A stretch of DNA of 64,000 nt from Alphaproteobacteria bacterium (GCA_030430365.1 JAUIFP010000002.1:49485-113484), one strand, 5' to 3'. Counted from the first letter of the stretch, positions 27,281 to 37,613 are shown. Notes: generated by a model from the letters alone, not told the origin. Made by a program: numbers and translations.

Positions 27281-27512
27281 TCAATCTCGCACCGATGGCT
27301 TGATGCGGGTATCTATAGCGAGAACGGCGAAGCTGACTTGTCCACTCCCGGCACGAACCGTCTCTTGTCCCGGGAAATGGCAGTACATATGAAAGTCTAA
27401 GATAGGGGATAGCCCGCGTCGACAGGATGCTTACCGTTCTGTTAAGTGTTAGTAACCTATTATCTATATAAGTCCTGTATTCGGTCTTTGGCGTTTGGAT
27501 TGGTCGTGAAAA

Positions 27513-28472
27513 TTGAATGTAATTAACAAGATTGAGAGCCTTAGGGCGATAATTAAGGATGCGCTCGAGGCCGAAGCATCGGCCATCTCGAGGTTTTGTC
27601 GCTATGGCACCGACGATGTCCATACCGCCATTGAGATGATTACTGAGAACAAGGGCTTGCTGGTCGTCGCCGGTATCGGAAAGAGCGGCTATATTGCTCG
27701 CAAGATTGCTTCAACTTTCCGCTCGCTCGGGCGCAAATCCGTATTCGTTCATCCCGCGGAAGCCGGTCATGGCGATCTCGGCCTGATAGAGGATAGCGGT
27801 GTCGTTCTGGCGCTTTCCAATTCCGGCGAGACGACAGAACTCGGCGACCTCATTCAGTTCTGCCAGGCTCATCGCATTCCGTTGATCTCTATCACGACAT
27901 GCCGCACGAGCACTCTTGGGCGGGCATCGGACATTTGTATCGCTTATGGCGAAGTCGACGAGGTGTGCGTCGCGGGCCTTGCGCCCACGACTTCGACAAC
28001 ACTCGCGCTGGCGATCGGCGACGCTTTGGCAGTGGGCGTCAGCCACCTTGCCAACCTCACGGCAGAGGATTTTCGCCGTTATCACCCTGGTGGCAAGCTC
28101 GGCGCACGCCTTCGGCGGGTGGGAGACGTCATGCATAGCGGGGACAAGCTACCGATCATCGGCCTCGATGCATCGATGGGGCATGCCGTTGCGGAGATTG
28201 CCGAGAAATCGTTAGGCTGCGTGCTTATCAAGGATAACGGCCAGTTCTTGGGAATTATCACCGACGGCGACATCAGGCGCCATGTCCATCGGCTTCTAAG
28301 CCTCGAGCCCATTGAGATTGCCACGCGGACTCCTGTGACGATCGGATCGGAACTGACACTTGAAGATGCGGCCGCCGTGCTCACGAATGCGAAAGTATCC
28401 GTTGGCGTTGTGCGCGACAGTGGCGACGAAATTTGCGGATTGATACATCTCCACCAGTGCGTTGCCCAATAG
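27513..28472 (+). CDS. kpsF: Arabinose-5-phosphate isomerase (Kdo pathway)
   Basis: A 319-residue KpsF/GutQ-type isomerase converting ribulose-5-phosphate to arabinose-5-phosphate, the first step of Kdo synthesis. The SIS domain shows VVAGIGKSGYIARKIASTFRS-type residues, HPAEAGHGDLG, and ALSNSGETTEL. Two CBS repeats follow from about residue 205 (GDVMHSGDKLPII, GIITDGDIRRHV). The start is TTG 27513, since no ATG/GTG is in frame near it. It heads the KpsF-KdsB-KdsA unit. Duplication with a housekeeping KdsD elsewhere is expected in such capsule loci but cannot be seen here. Confidence 0.92.
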   Translation: MNVINKIESLRAIIKDALEAEASAISRFCRYGTDDVHTAIEMITENKGLLVVAGIGKSGYIARKIASTFRSLGRKSVFVHPAEAGHGDLGLIEDSGVVLALSNSGETTELGDLIQFCQAHRIPLISITTCRTSTLGRASDICIAYGEVDEVCVAGLAPTTSTTLALAIGDALAVGVSHLANLTAEDFRRYHPGGKLGARLRRVGDVMHSGDKLPIIGLDASMGHAVAEIAEKSLGCVLIKDNGQFLGIITDGDIRRHVHRLLSLEPIEIATRTPVTIGSELTLEDAAAVLTNAKVSVGVVRDSGDEICGLIHLHQCVAQ

Positions 28473-28476
28473 TGCT

Positions 28477-29289
28477 GTGGGTGAGGCAGTCATCATTATT
28501 CCGGCGCGATATGCCTCTTCGCGCTATCCCGGAAAACCGCTCGCGCTGATCCGCGGGAACGACGGAAAAAGCCGCAGTCTGATCGAGCGCAGTTGGCACG
28601 CAGCCAAGGCGGTCCAGAATGCAGCTGCCGTATATGTCGCTACTGACGACGAGCGTATTGCCGAACATGTGCGCGGTTTTGGCGGCGCTTGCATCATGAC
28701 TTCTACCGATTGCGCCAATGGAACGGAGCGCTGCGCGGAAGCGCTCTCTCAGCTTCCGCAGGAGCCCGACATTGTTGTCAATCTGCAAGGGGACGCGCCG
28801 CTGACTCCGGCATGGTTTGTCGAAGAACTGGTTTCCGCGCTGGAAGCTCAGCCAGAGATGGGTATGGCCACTCCCGTACTGCGCTGCGATCAAGATGCGT
28901 GGGACGCATTCCGGGCCGACAGGCATGCTGGGCGCGTAGGCGGCACGACGGCCGTTTTCGCTGGCAACATGCAGGCGCTCTATTTTTCCAAGGAAGTCAT
29001 CCCCTATGTCGATCCCGGAAAGATAGCGACCTTGCCTGAGGTTCCGATCTTCCATCATGTGGGGGTCTATGCCTATCGGCCGAATGTGCTCCGGGCCTAT
29101 CGAACATGGACGGTTGGGCCCCTGGAGCAGCTTGAGGGGCTTGAGCAGCTGCGTTTTCTTGAAAATGGTCGGAAGGTGCTATGTGTGCTTTGCGACGCAC
29201 GCGGGCGCGTTTTTTGGGAGCTTAACAATCCAGAAGATATCGAACGGATCGAAAAGGCATTGCAGACAGAGGCGGGGCTCGTCGAATGA
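28477..29289 (+). CDS. kdsB: CMP-Kdo synthetase (3-deoxy-manno-octulosonate cytidylyltransferase)
   Basis: A 270-residue enzyme activating Kdo with CTP to CMP-Kdo. [19 protein letters not shown] is the nucleotide-binding opening; [25 protein letters not shown] and VGVYAYR agree with KdsB. It starts at GTG 28477, four bases after the isomerase stop; a TTG at 28462 inside that gene is the alternative. The ATGA overlap (29286-29289) with kdsA indicates translational coupling. CMP-Kdo is the donor for KpsC and KpsS further along the locus. Confidence 0.92.
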   Translation: MGEAVIIIPARYASSRYPGKPLALIRGNDGKSRSLIERSWHAAKAVQNAAAVYVATDDERIAEHVRGFGGACIMTSTDCANGTERCAEALSQLPQEPDIVVNLQGDAPLTPAWFVEELVSALEAQPEMGMATPVLRCDQDAWDAFRADRHAGRVGGTTAVFAGNMQALYFSKEVIPYVDPGKIATLPEVPIFHHVGVYAYRPNVLRAYRTWTVGPLEQLEGLEQLRFLENGRKVLCVLCDARGRVFWELNNPEDIERIEKALQTEAGLVE

Positions 29290-30125
29290 GCAATAAGCGC
29301 GCGCCTTTGTTGAACCAGCCACATATCGACATAGGTGGGATCAAGATCGGAAATGATCTGCCTTTCGTTTTGATCGCCGGCCCATGCCAGATCGAAGGCC
29401 GTGATCACGCATTGATGATGGCTGAACGGATCGCCAGGGCATGTGAAGCCGCCGGGCGCCAGTTCATCTATAAGTCTAGCTACGACAAGGCCAATCGCTC
29501 TAGCCTCTCAACGGCACGTGGCGTCGGCATGGAGGAAGGGCTGAAGATCCTCCAGGAAGTCAGGGATACGTTTGGCTGTCCAGTACTGACGGATGTGCAC
29601 GATGCTGCGCAATGCGCTCCGGTCGCGCAAGCTGTCGACGTTCTGCAGATCCCCGCATTTCTCTGCCGCCAAACCGACTTGCTGGTTGCCGCGGCCAAAA
29701 CCGGACGCGCTGTCAATGTGAAGAAGGGGCAGTTTCTTGCACCTTGGGATATGTGGAATGTAGCGGAGAAGATTATCGGATCCGGTAACGACAGGGTGAT
29801 GCTGTGCGAGCGTGGAACCAGCTTTGGTTACAACACGCTGGTGAGCGATTTTCGTGCCCTACCGATCATGGCGGAGACGGGATGCCCGGTCGTGTTCGAT
29901 GCAACGCATTCGGTGCAGCAGCCTGGCGGGCAGGGTACCACCTCAGGTGGCGAACGCCGCTTCGTCGCGACATTGGCCCGCGCGGCCGTCGCGATTGGCT
30001 GCGCGGCGCTATTTGTGGAAACGCACGAGGATCCGGATAACGCACCATCTGATGGACCCAATATGGTGCCGGTGGATGAGTTGGAAGGACTGCTTTGCAG
30101 TCTTGCGAAACTGGAAGACGGATAA
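29286..30125 (+). CDS. kdsA: Kdo-8-phosphate synthase
   Basis: A 279-residue aldolase condensing arabinose-5-phosphate and phosphoenolpyruvate to Kdo-8-phosphate. The markers are [51 protein letters not shown] and [12 protein letters not shown]. Length matches the family. It overlaps kdsB by ATGA. The phosphatase step (KdsC) that must follow has no clearly recognisable gene in the window. Confidence 0.95.
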   Translation: MSNKRAPLLNQPHIDIGGIKIGNDLPFVLIAGPCQIEGRDHALMMAERIARACEAAGRQFIYKSSYDKANRSSLSTARGVGMEEGLKILQEVRDTFGCPVLTDVHDAAQCAPVAQAVDVLQIPAFLCRQTDLLVAAAKTGRAVNVKKGQFLAPWDMWNVAEKIIGSGNDRVMLCERGTSFGYNTLVSDFRALPIMAETGCPVVFDATHSVQQPGGQGTTSGGERRFVATLARAAVAIGCAALFVETHEDPDNAPSDGPNMVPVDELEGLLCSLAKLEDG

Positions 30126-30139
30126 TCGGGCGAGGGGTT

Positions 30140-33094
30140 ATGTCACCATTCAGGCGAAAATTGCGAAAGCTTAGGCGCAATCCCAGGGCGTTCTTCAGGG
30201 ACATGTCTGCAAAGCGCATTGAGAAGCCCAATGTTGTGCGCAATGCGATGACCTATGCGAACCCCAACAAGCGCTGGAGAGGCCGGTATAAATTCGTAGT
30301 AATTTCAGCTGTCTATAATGTTGAAAAATATCTCGATGCCTACTTCAGATCGATTGTTCGGCAATCGTTGGATTTCAAACGGAATATCAAGATCGTTCTG
30401 GTGGATGATGGGTCGGAAGACTCGTCGGCTGAGATCATCAAGAAGTGGGCGAACAAATATCCGGACAACATCTACTACCTCGGGAAGGAGAACGGGGGGC
30501 AGGCAAGCGCCCGGAATGTCGGGATCGATTTCGTCGAAGGTCGCCTGTTCGACGCTGATTTCGTAACGTTCATTGATCCGGACGATTTTGTTGAACTCAG
30601 CTATTTCCAGACTGTTGATGAGTACGTCGCCCGAAACCGCCGCAAGCACATCCTGATGGTTGGCTGCAACCATATTCTTTTCTCTGAGAAGAACAGGCGC
30701 TTCCAGGACCAGCATCCCCTGCGCTATCGCTTCAAAGGTGGGGACAGAATGGTTCGAATTTCCAATTTCGGGCTGGATCTGCAACTTTCTTCTTCGACTG
30801 CATTCTTCGATTTCGGTGTCATCGTCCAAAATGAACTTCGATTTCACGAGAATATTCGGCCATCTTTCGAAGATGCGCATTTCGTCGCCCGATTTATAGC
30901 TTGTTCAGCTGAGGGACATGCCGCCTTTCTAAAGAATGCCCGCTATTTCAACCGCAAGAGGGAGGATGTTAGTTCAACTCTTGACCAATCAACAAAAGAT
31001 AAGGGTCTGTACTTAGACGTATTGCGGCATGGTTGTTTGGACTTAATTGAGTTCTACAAAGAAAAAGGTCTAAATATTCCGCTGCATGTTCAACGACAAA
31101 TACTGTACCATACTTGTAATTACATATCGTGGAACTCACTAATTGACAGGCCGGAAAGGGTCGAATTCCTCAGCGACGATGAGAAGGCGGATTTCTTGGA
31201 CTGCCTCGACCTTATATTCGATAATATCGAAACCGACACTATAATGAAGTTCGAACTCGCGGGCATTTGGTTCTTCCATAAATTGGGCATGTTGGGCTGT
31301 TTCAAGAAAGAAAAATGCCCGGTGCAGATTGTATACTTCGAAAAATATGATCCAGTCAGGGATCAGCTGCAGGTCAGGTTTTTTTGCAATGATTTTGGTT
31401 TAGAGCAGTTCTCTATTGATGGAAAAGACGTCTCCCCGGCGTTTTCAAAAACGATGCCGCATGACTTCCTTGATAGGAAGTTTGTGATTGAGCGGCGAGT
31501 TTGGTTGTCTCTATCCGGATTTTCGGATGAGTCCGTCATCAGTGTTCGTGTTGGGTCTAGCGCCACTCAAACACTCCTGGCGGTTGGTAAGGTGCAGTTT
31601 GAGCATCCAATTAAATTGGGAGATGTCCGCAAGCAGCTAGTCTTGACCTCTCCAACTCCAGCAGAAATGTCCAACACCAACGGACTTTGGATATTCATGG
31701 ACCGCGAGACACAAGCTGACGATAATGCTGAACACCTTTATCGCTATGTAAGAAAGAAGGCGCCCGATCGGCCCTTGGCATTTGTGCTTCGGAGCGATAG
31801 CCCCGACTGGAGTCGGTTGGAGGGCGAGGGCTTCGACTTGCTTGCGTACGGAAGTCAGGCGCATGAGCAGGCACTCAAGTCAAGTCAAGGGATTGTCAGT
31901 TCCCATGTGGACAGGCATGTCGTCGACTATTTTCGCGACGGAAGCCTTGAATCAAAGTTGTTTGTCTTCTTGCAGCACGGAGTGACCAAAGACGATCTCT
32001 CAAGATGGCTGAATATGAAGAAGATCGATTGCTTTGTTACGACTTCGCATGCCGAGTATGACGCTATTGTCTCAAATTCGACGAGATATAAATTTTCGAA
32101 AAAAGAAGTCGTGCTAACTGGATTTCCTCGCCACGACAAACTAATCGAGAAGAGTAAAATATGTGAAGAGAAAAAGGCAATTTTAGTCATGCCGACGTGG
32201 CGACAATATTTAGCAGGCGGCGTCATTGACGGAAATAGTAGGTGTATAAACAAGGGATTTAAGGATAGTTTATTTTGTAGGCGTTGGAGTTCATTGCTTA
32301 ACAATGATCGGTTTGAGCAGTTGGCCAGCCGATTAGGGTACGACATATTATTCTATCCGCATTCGAATCTTCTGCCGTATATAGAATATTTAAGTATTCC
32401 AGGGCATATTGAAGTTGCTATTAATAATAATGGTAATTTTCAAGATTTACTTTGTCGATCAGCGCTAATTTTGACTGATTATTCTTCCGTGTGTTTTGAT
32501 ATGGCGCTTTTGAAGAGGCCGTCGGTTTACTATCAATTTGACCGTGATCAGTTATTCAACGGAGGGCACTCTTATCAAAGGGGCTATTTTGATTATCAGT
32601 CAGCTGGATTCGGCCCTGTGTGCTATAATGAAGATTATGTGCTTGAATCACTGGAAGACTTGCTTGGGGGTGGAGCTAGGCAAGATACGACATATATCTC
32701 ACGGATGGACACTTTCTTCGCATTTCGCGATGGCAAGAATTGCGAGAGAGTTTACGAGGCGATGCTCGCTCTTAGTGATCCAGATGCGCTTGCGTTTGAT
32801 CTAGGGGCGATGCAGGATCATGCCTTGTCTGCAGAGAAGGCAGGCCGTTGGGATCTTGCCGAGACCCGGTGGCGAACGGTGCTTGCTCACATTGATGAGA
32901 ATGCTCCAGAGCACATCAAGGATTTTGCTCAGCACAGGATGGTTTATTCACTGGCTATGCAAGGGGGCGGCCTCTTGGACGACCTTCGCGCGGGCATGCA
33001 GTCGTTTGACGGGGGCTCTGCGCAGATAATTGATTTGCGGCAGCAAAAGCAGCCAAGCAATGGCGCTGCCGAGAGCCGAAAATGGTCGCTGTAA
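30140..33094 (+). CDS. GT2 glycosyltransferase fused to CDP-glycerol glycerophosphotransferase-like domain
   Basis: A 984-residue two-domain protein. Residues about 55-300 form a GT2 domain (VISAVYNVEKYLDAYF, IVLVDDGSEDSS, NGGQASARNVG, FIDPDDFVE). A middle segment of no known fold leads to a TagB/TagF-type domain from about residue 600, with FLQHGVTKDD, TGFPRHDKL, LVMPTWRQYL, PHSNLLPYI and LTDYSSVCFDMALLKRP. These carry the His and Asp/Ser residues that hold CDP-glycerol in TagF. Such fusions build polymers with glycosyl and polyol-phosphate links. ATG 30140 follows GAGGGG. The coding sequence is unusually AT-rich between about 30930 and 32640 (bases 32401-32460 contain 17 G/C of 60), a sign of transfer. 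Confidence 0.87.
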   Translation: MSPFRRKLRKLRRNPRAFFRDMSAKRIEKPNVVRNAMTYANPNKRWRGRYKFVVISAVYNVEKYLDAYFRSIVRQSLDFKRNIKIVLVDDGSEDSSAEIIKKWANKYPDNIYYLGKENGGQASARNVGIDFVEGRLFDADFVTFIDPDDFVELSYFQTVDEYVARNRRKHILMVGCNHILFSEKNRRFQDQHPLRYRFKGGDRMVRISNFGLDLQLSSSTAFFDFGVIVQNELRFHENIRPSFEDAHFVARFIACSAEGHAAFLKNARYFNRKREDVSSTLDQSTKDKGLYLDVLRHGCLDLIEFYKEKGLNIPLHVQRQILYHTCNYISWNSLIDRPERVEFLSDDEKADFLDCLDLIFDNIETDTIMKFELAGIWFFHKLGMLGCFKKEKCPVQIVYFEKYDPVRDQLQVRFFCNDFGLEQFSIDGKDVSPAFSKTMPHDFLDRKFVIERRVWLSLSGFSDESVISVRVGSSATQTLLAVGKVQFEHPIKLGDVRKQLVLTSPTPAEMSNTNGLWIFMDRETQADDNAEHLYRYVRKKAPDRPLAFVLRSDSPDWSRLEGEGFDLLAYGSQAHEQALKSSQGIVSSHVDRHVVDYFRDGSLESKLFVFLQHGVTKDDLSRWLNMKKIDCFVTTSHAEYDAIVSNSTRYKFSKKEVVLTGFPRHDKLIEKSKICEEKKAILVMPTWRQYLAGGVIDGNSRCINKGFKDSLFCRRWSSLLNNDRFEQLASRLGYDILFYPHSNLLPYIEYLSIPGHIEVAINNNGNFQDLLCRSALILTDYSSVCFDMALLKRPSVYYQFDRDQLFNGGHSYQRGYFDYQSAGFGPVCYNEDYVLESLEDLLGGGARQDTTYISRMDTFFAFRDGKNCERVYEAMLALSDPDALAFDLGAMQDHALSAEKAGRWDLAETRWRTVLAHIDENAPEHIKDFAQHRMVYSLAMQGGGLLDDLRAGMQSFDGGSAQIIDLRQQKQPSNGAAESRKWSL

Positions 33095-34050
33095 CGGTCG
33101 TCACGCCGCTCGACCTCTCGCGGCGTGCCGATGGTTTGACGACAAGGTTGCTTGCTCTCGCGGAGGCGATTTCAAGTGCGGGTTGGCAACTCGTGGTAGG
33201 CCACGCAGACAACAATTCTGTCCATGACAGATGGTTGGCGGCTGAATTCGAAGGCAAAGCCGGTGTAGAACTCGCGTCAATGAAGGTTCGTCGGGGGATG
33301 GCCAATCTTGCACGATTGCGGAATATTGCGGTCGAGAGAGCTGCTAATTCAATCCTGCTGTTCTTGGACGCAGACATTCATCCTGACGTCGCACTATTCA
33401 GAACACTGGCCGAGCAAGCGTCGGCTGGTCTTCCGCTTGCAATGGCTCCTTGCGTCTATTTGTCCGATGCGGGAACACAGTTTCTCTGTGATGGGGGAAA
33501 GCTAGAAGACATTGTTGAAAGCGCTCTTTCATTCGAACCCAAATATGTGATGCATTGGGCCATGCCGTCTTCAGTGATGGCACTTTCGACAGAAGACTAT
33601 CGAGCGATCGGCGGATTTGATGAGCAGTATGAAGGGCATGGCTACGAAGACCTCGACTTCATGCTGCGCTTTGCTCTTGCCAAAGGCATGGTTGAAGAAA
33701 GCGCAGATCTTTTGGTTGACCGCACATATCGCGCCCCGCTCTTGTCTGAGGGATTCCGAAGCGCCCTGTCACCAATCTGTATGGACAACCTTCTTAAGGG
33801 TAACGTCGCCCTCCACCTGTTCCACGGTAAGGACAAGGAAGAACCTTATCACCAGCGCCGGGCTGACAACGCGTCTGTGTTCCAAGAGCATTTCAGTTAT
33901 CTCAACGATTGTCCGGGGCCATCCGTAGGTACGCCGCAATTGGTCGCCGAATTTTACAGTGCATGCGAACGACTTGGGAAGAACCCATCGGATTTCTTCG
34001 CGCTCTTCGATGCACGACCGCGAAACATGCTGAAGCGCAAATTGCTCTAG
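33082..34050 (+). CDS. GT-A glycosyltransferase with GT7-like C-terminal motif
   Basis: A 322-residue glycosyltransferase. VTVVTPLDLSRRADGL begins the fold; FLDADIHPDV is the metal-binding DxD; IGGFDEQYEGHGYEDLDFMLR is the galactosyltransferase/chondroitin-polymerase-like acceptor motif. It overlaps the fusion gene by 13 bases, which implies coupled translation. It probably adds the alternate sugar of the capsule repeat. Donor unknown. GC content returns to the window average here. Confidence 0.82.
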   Translation: MVAVTVVTPLDLSRRADGLTTRLLALAEAISSAGWQLVVGHADNNSVHDRWLAAEFEGKAGVELASMKVRRGMANLARLRNIAVERAANSILLFLDADIHPDVALFRTLAEQASAGLPLAMAPCVYLSDAGTQFLCDGGKLEDIVESALSFEPKYVMHWAMPSSVMALSTEDYRAIGGFDEQYEGHGYEDLDFMLRFALAKGMVEESADLLVDRTYRAPLLSEGFRSALSPICMDNLLKGNVALHLFHGKDKEEPYHQRRADNASVFQEHFSYLNDCPGPSVGTPQLVAEFYSACERLGKNPSDFFALFDARPRNMLKRKLL

Positions 34051-34125
34051 GTTTGACTTTAGTGTCGATTAACACCGAGAGTGAGAAGATCGCTCACTTG
34101 GTACTGCTGGTATAAAAGAGAAAAA

Positions 34126-36165
34126 ATGAACCTTCGCAGGATCCGTAGCGGCATACGCGGCTCGTGGCTGTTTCTCACGATGAGGACGGTCGATGTCGCG
34201 GCGACGTCTCCGACATTGGCGACCGATCCCACGCTCAACGCGCTGCTGGACACCAAACCGAGATATTTTGGCGGTAAGGGGCCACTTCGCGCACGGATGA
34301 TCGTTGGCTGGGGCTACAAGGCTTCCGGCCAGAAGGTCATGAAGTTCAAACACCAGGCCGAGGATTACGGGATCCTCGAAGACGGATTTCTCCGCTCCGT
34401 CGGCCGGCGAGACGATGCCTTTTCTATCGTCTTCGATCGTGATGGCATCTACTACGATGCCCGTTCTGACAGCCGACTCTTTACGTTGATCCAAAGGCCG
34501 CTGAGCGAACCGGAGAAGGCCCGGGCTAAAGCCATCTGTTCGGCTTGGCGGAGTTCCCGGATTTCTAAATACAATGACGGAACGAGCCCGAGCTTCGCGG
34601 TGCCAGAGCGTTACGTCCTGGTCATCGACCAGGTCAGAGAAGACTTGTCCATTTCCTTCGGACTGGCGGATGAGGACACGTTTAGGTCAATGCTGGATGC
34701 GGCACTGGCGCAGAACCCTGACTGCACGGTTCTCGTGAAGATCCATCCCGACAGTGTCGAGAAGCCGGAGAAGAGGCATTTCGATATCGAGCGATTGAAA
34801 GAGGATTCGCGGATCTTCGTGGTATCGGAGCCGTGCCATGTCGTCGATCTGATCGAACAGGCTGAGGCCGTCTATACGGCAACGTCTCAAGTCGGCTTCG
34901 AAGCGCTGATCTGGGGCAAGCCAGTGCGTTGTTTTGGTATGCCGTTCTATGCCGGCTGGGGCCTGACGGAAGATATGCTGGAGCGTCCGATGGGCAGGGA
35001 GGATGTGCCGCTTGAACAGCTGGTCCACGCCGCCTTGGTCGACTATCCGCGATATTGGAACCCGGTTCTGCAGCAAGAAGGCAGCGTTGAAGAGATCATC
35101 GCGCTCACTGCGCTCAACCGTGATCTTCGGCTGGCACTGCCCGAAACGATCTATGCAATGGGCTTCTCGCGCTGGAAGAAGTCGTTTCTGCGCGATTTCC
35201 TGTCTCGTTCCGAAGTCCATTTCGTCGATCATATCGAAGAAGTGCCGCATGGCGGCGCATTGGTTGTCTGGGGAAATGCCTCTCACGCCGAGGATCGGCC
35301 TGATTTGACTGTCTTGAGGGCGGAGGATGGCTTCCTGCGCTCTTCGGGCCTGGGCGCCGATCTCGTCCGCCCATTCTCGTTGGTGATCGACGATGTCGGA
35401 ATCTATTACGATGCGACCAGCCCGTCCCGCCTTGAAGACATTCTGGTCGAAAGAGACTTTTCGGAGGAGGACAGGCGCAGGGGAAGGGCGCTTCGTGAGC
35501 GGATCGTCAGCGCCGGAATCAACAAATACAATCTGGGGGGACAGGAATGGCATCGCCCGGAAGGCAAGGAGCGTGTGCTTCTGGTCGTGGGGCAGGTGGA
35601 ATCCGATGCCTCAATTCGTTTTGGATCTCCTGAGGTCAAATCCAATCTTGAGCTGCTGAGGCGCGTTCGAAATAGCTGCCCCGACGCGTATATCCTCTAC
35701 AAACCTCATCCGGATGTTGTTGCCGGGCTGCGAGAGGCGGGCTCCGATGAAAGCCAGGCGTCGGAGATTTGCGATGAAGTCTTGATCGATATGGATAGCA
35801 ACCGTCTGCTTACGCAGGTGGACGAAGTGCATACTATGACCTCCCTGCTCGGCTTCGAGGCTCTGCTCCGCGGAGTTCCCGTGACCTGCTACGGCCTGCC
35901 CTTCTATGCGGGTTGGGGCCTCACTCGCGATCGGATCGTCAGTGAGAGGCGTAGTCGGCGCCTGGAGCTCGATGAGCTCGTTTATGCGACCCTTGTCGAA
36001 TACGCTCGCTATTTCAGTCCGCGGGGAAAGCTGTTTGCTCAGCCTGAGGATATCCTGCTGGAGCTTGCCGAAATTGCGGCCGCCAAGCCTGCCACCAGAT
36101 CGCTGCCTCGCAAACTCCTGCGATGGGGCATCGTTACGGCTAACAAGCTACGCGGCAGGAAATAG
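34126..36165 (+). CDS. kpsC: Capsular beta-Kdo transferase KpsC
   Basis: A 679-residue protein with two homologous halves. Each half contains EDGFLRS, a GIYYDA segment and FYAGWGLT (twice: about 290 and 605), matching the two glycosyltransferase units of KpsC that build the poly-Kdo linker on phosphatidylglycerol. It would use CMP-Kdo at the inner membrane, together with KpsS. ATG 34126 is chosen at the family start; the frame is open back to 34081. It ends eight bases before the convergent kpsS stop. Confidence 0.93.
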   Translation: MNLRRIRSGIRGSWLFLTMRTVDVAATSPTLATDPTLNALLDTKPRYFGGKGPLRARMIVGWGYKASGQKVMKFKHQAEDYGILEDGFLRSVGRRDDAFSIVFDRDGIYYDARSDSRLFTLIQRPLSEPEKARAKAICSAWRSSRISKYNDGTSPSFAVPERYVLVIDQVREDLSISFGLADEDTFRSMLDAALAQNPDCTVLVKIHPDSVEKPEKRHFDIERLKEDSRIFVVSEPCHVVDLIEQAEAVYTATSQVGFEALIWGKPVRCFGMPFYAGWGLTEDMLERPMGREDVPLEQLVHAALVDYPRYWNPVLQQEGSVEEIIALTALNRDLRLALPETIYAMGFSRWKKSFLRDFLSRSEVHFVDHIEEVPHGGALVVWGNASHAEDRPDLTVLRAEDGFLRSSGLGADLVRPFSLVIDDVGIYYDATSPSRLEDILVERDFSEEDRRRGRALRERIVSAGINKYNLGGQEWHRPEGKERVLLVVGQVESDASIRFGSPEVKSNLELLRRVRNSCPDAYILYKPHPDVVAGLREAGSDESQASEICDEVLIDMDSNRLLTQVDEVHTMTSLLGFEALLRGVPVTCYGLPFYAGWGLTRDRIVSERRSRRLELDELVYATLVEYARYFSPRGKLFAQPEDILLELAEIAAAKPATRSLPRKLLRWGIVTANKLRGRK

Positions 36166-36173
36166 GTCGGCAG

Positions 36174-37523
36174 CTATGCCAGTTTGGCTGCGGGTTCTAC
36201 CATTGCCGGCGTGTCGGCCGTTTCAGCTGTACCAGTTGCTTTGGCGCGCAGCGCGTTACCGCTGACCTGCAATAGGCGCCGGGTCAGATGGCGGGCGCCG
36301 ACCCGCATTGCATGCGGTACGTAGAAGTCGCCCGGGATCAGTGAGTGGCTCTTCAAAAAGAGCAGATATGACGAACGAAATTCGCCTTCCGCCGCCCAGC
36401 GCTTATCGAAGAACCGGTCGATATCGTTCTCGCTGGAACCGCACATGACCAGCTTCTCGTTACGGAAAACAGCTTTCCCCAAGACGAGCAACGGAATGCC
36501 GTGATGTATGGCTGAAATGCCGGAGGTCGAATTCACGATGATCATGCCGTCGGCATGCTGGCTCAATTTGGATATGGAGCCAGTATGCAGCACGATCACG
36601 TCGTCGGCCAGGCCGAGCTGCTTTGCCTTTCGCTTGATACGGCGCTCTCTTGCCAAAGCATCTCCATCGAGGGGATGGAGTTTGAAGACGAGCTTCTTGA
36701 CCGAGCGGTTGTTCGCATAACTTGTCAGTGCTGCGTCGATCAGACGGTCTACCGTCCAGCCATTCGCCGCTTCGCGCATTTGACTATCGCTGGGCAACTG
36801 GAGCGGGACAATTATGAAATCCTTGTCGACGCGTCTGACCAAGGAAGAGATCACAAAGTTCTCGGGAAATTTTCTGAAGATTGTGCGCAGGGCATTCGCC
36901 ATCCAGAAAAGCGTATCCTTCAAGGGCCCTTTGACCGTGATGTGATAGAGTTTTTTGTCCGTCTCCCGGGAGAACCACGATCTCCAGAGATAATAGGTCA
37001 TGCTCCACCAATTCATCCAGGCAAAGGTTGTGTGAAGCCTTAACCCCTTCTGCTGGGAATAGATCTCATCGTCGCCGGGAAGCTGGCCCATGATGGGAGA
37101 AAGGTCGTTATTGCCGCCTTCTTCGCACGTAATATAGCCCGTGCGCATATAACCTTCTTCGAGCGAGACGGTCTTGATGCCGAGGCTTTTGGCCAATCGT
37201 GCCGCGACGATATGGGCGGGGCGTTTGCAGCCGAAGAAAACGATTACGTCGGTGCGGTTTTTCGTAAGATAATCCTGCAGCCAGACTTCCCATTCCAGGG
37301 CGCTGCCGGAAAATCTGAAGCAGTCGCGGTTCAATGCATACAGCTCGTCAGCGGCATTGAAGAGGACGCGCTTCGCCGTGCCACCCTGCCGCTCAATCTC
37401 GAGCTGAAGTCGCTTGAAAAAAGTACTAGTGGGCCCTTGCAGCAATAGCACACTGCGTTTCCCACCCAAATTTCCGCCAGCCCAAAGCTCGCGAATGTCA
37501 AAATCGTATGGCCGTACTGTCAA
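36174..37523 (-). CDS. kpsS: Capsular Kdo transferase KpsS
   Basis: A 449-residue protein of the capsule polysaccharide synthesis family. LLLQGPTSTFFKRLQ, FNAADELYALN, VSLEEGYMRTGYITCEEGGNN and FKLHPLDGD match KpsS, which adds the first Kdo to the lyso-phosphatidylglycerol acceptor. The C-terminal region has IIVNSTSGISAIHHGIPLLVLG. The start codon appears to be TTG 37523; no ATG fits nearby. It belongs to the leftward export unit but is separated from kpsD by 90 bases. Confidence 0.9.
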   Translation of the reverse strand: MTVRPYDFDIRELWAGGNLGGKRSVLLLQGPTSTFFKRLQLEIERQGGTAKRVLFNAADELYALNRDCFRFSGSALEWEVWLQDYLTKNRTDVIVFFGCKRPAHIVAARLAKSLGIKTVSLEEGYMRTGYITCEEGGNNDLSPIMGQLPGDDEIYSQQKGLRLHTTFAWMNWWSMTYYLWRSWFSRETDKKLYHITVKGPLKDTLFWMANALRTIFRKFPENFVISSLVRRVDKDFIIVPLQLPSDSQMREAANGWTVDRLIDAALTSYANNRSVKKLVFKLHPLDGDALARERRIKRKAKQLGLADDVIVLHTGSISKLSQHADGMIIVNSTSGISAIHHGIPLLVLGKAVFRNEKLVMCGSSENDIDRFFDKRWAAEGEFRSSYLLFLKSHSLIPGDFYVPHAMRVGARHLTRRLLQVSGNALRAKATGTAETADTPAMVEPAAKLA

Positions 37524-37613
37524 ATGTCCAAACTTTCCCGGTTGAGTCGACCAAGCGTTTCCACTCGATCTTGCGACCCTCCCCCCTGAACTAAACTACA
37601 GCCTCAGAACTTC

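Noticed and set aside
34126..36165. Internal duplication suggesting a tandem gene fusion
   Set aside because: The two similar halves are normal for KpsC, which has two glycosyltransferase units.
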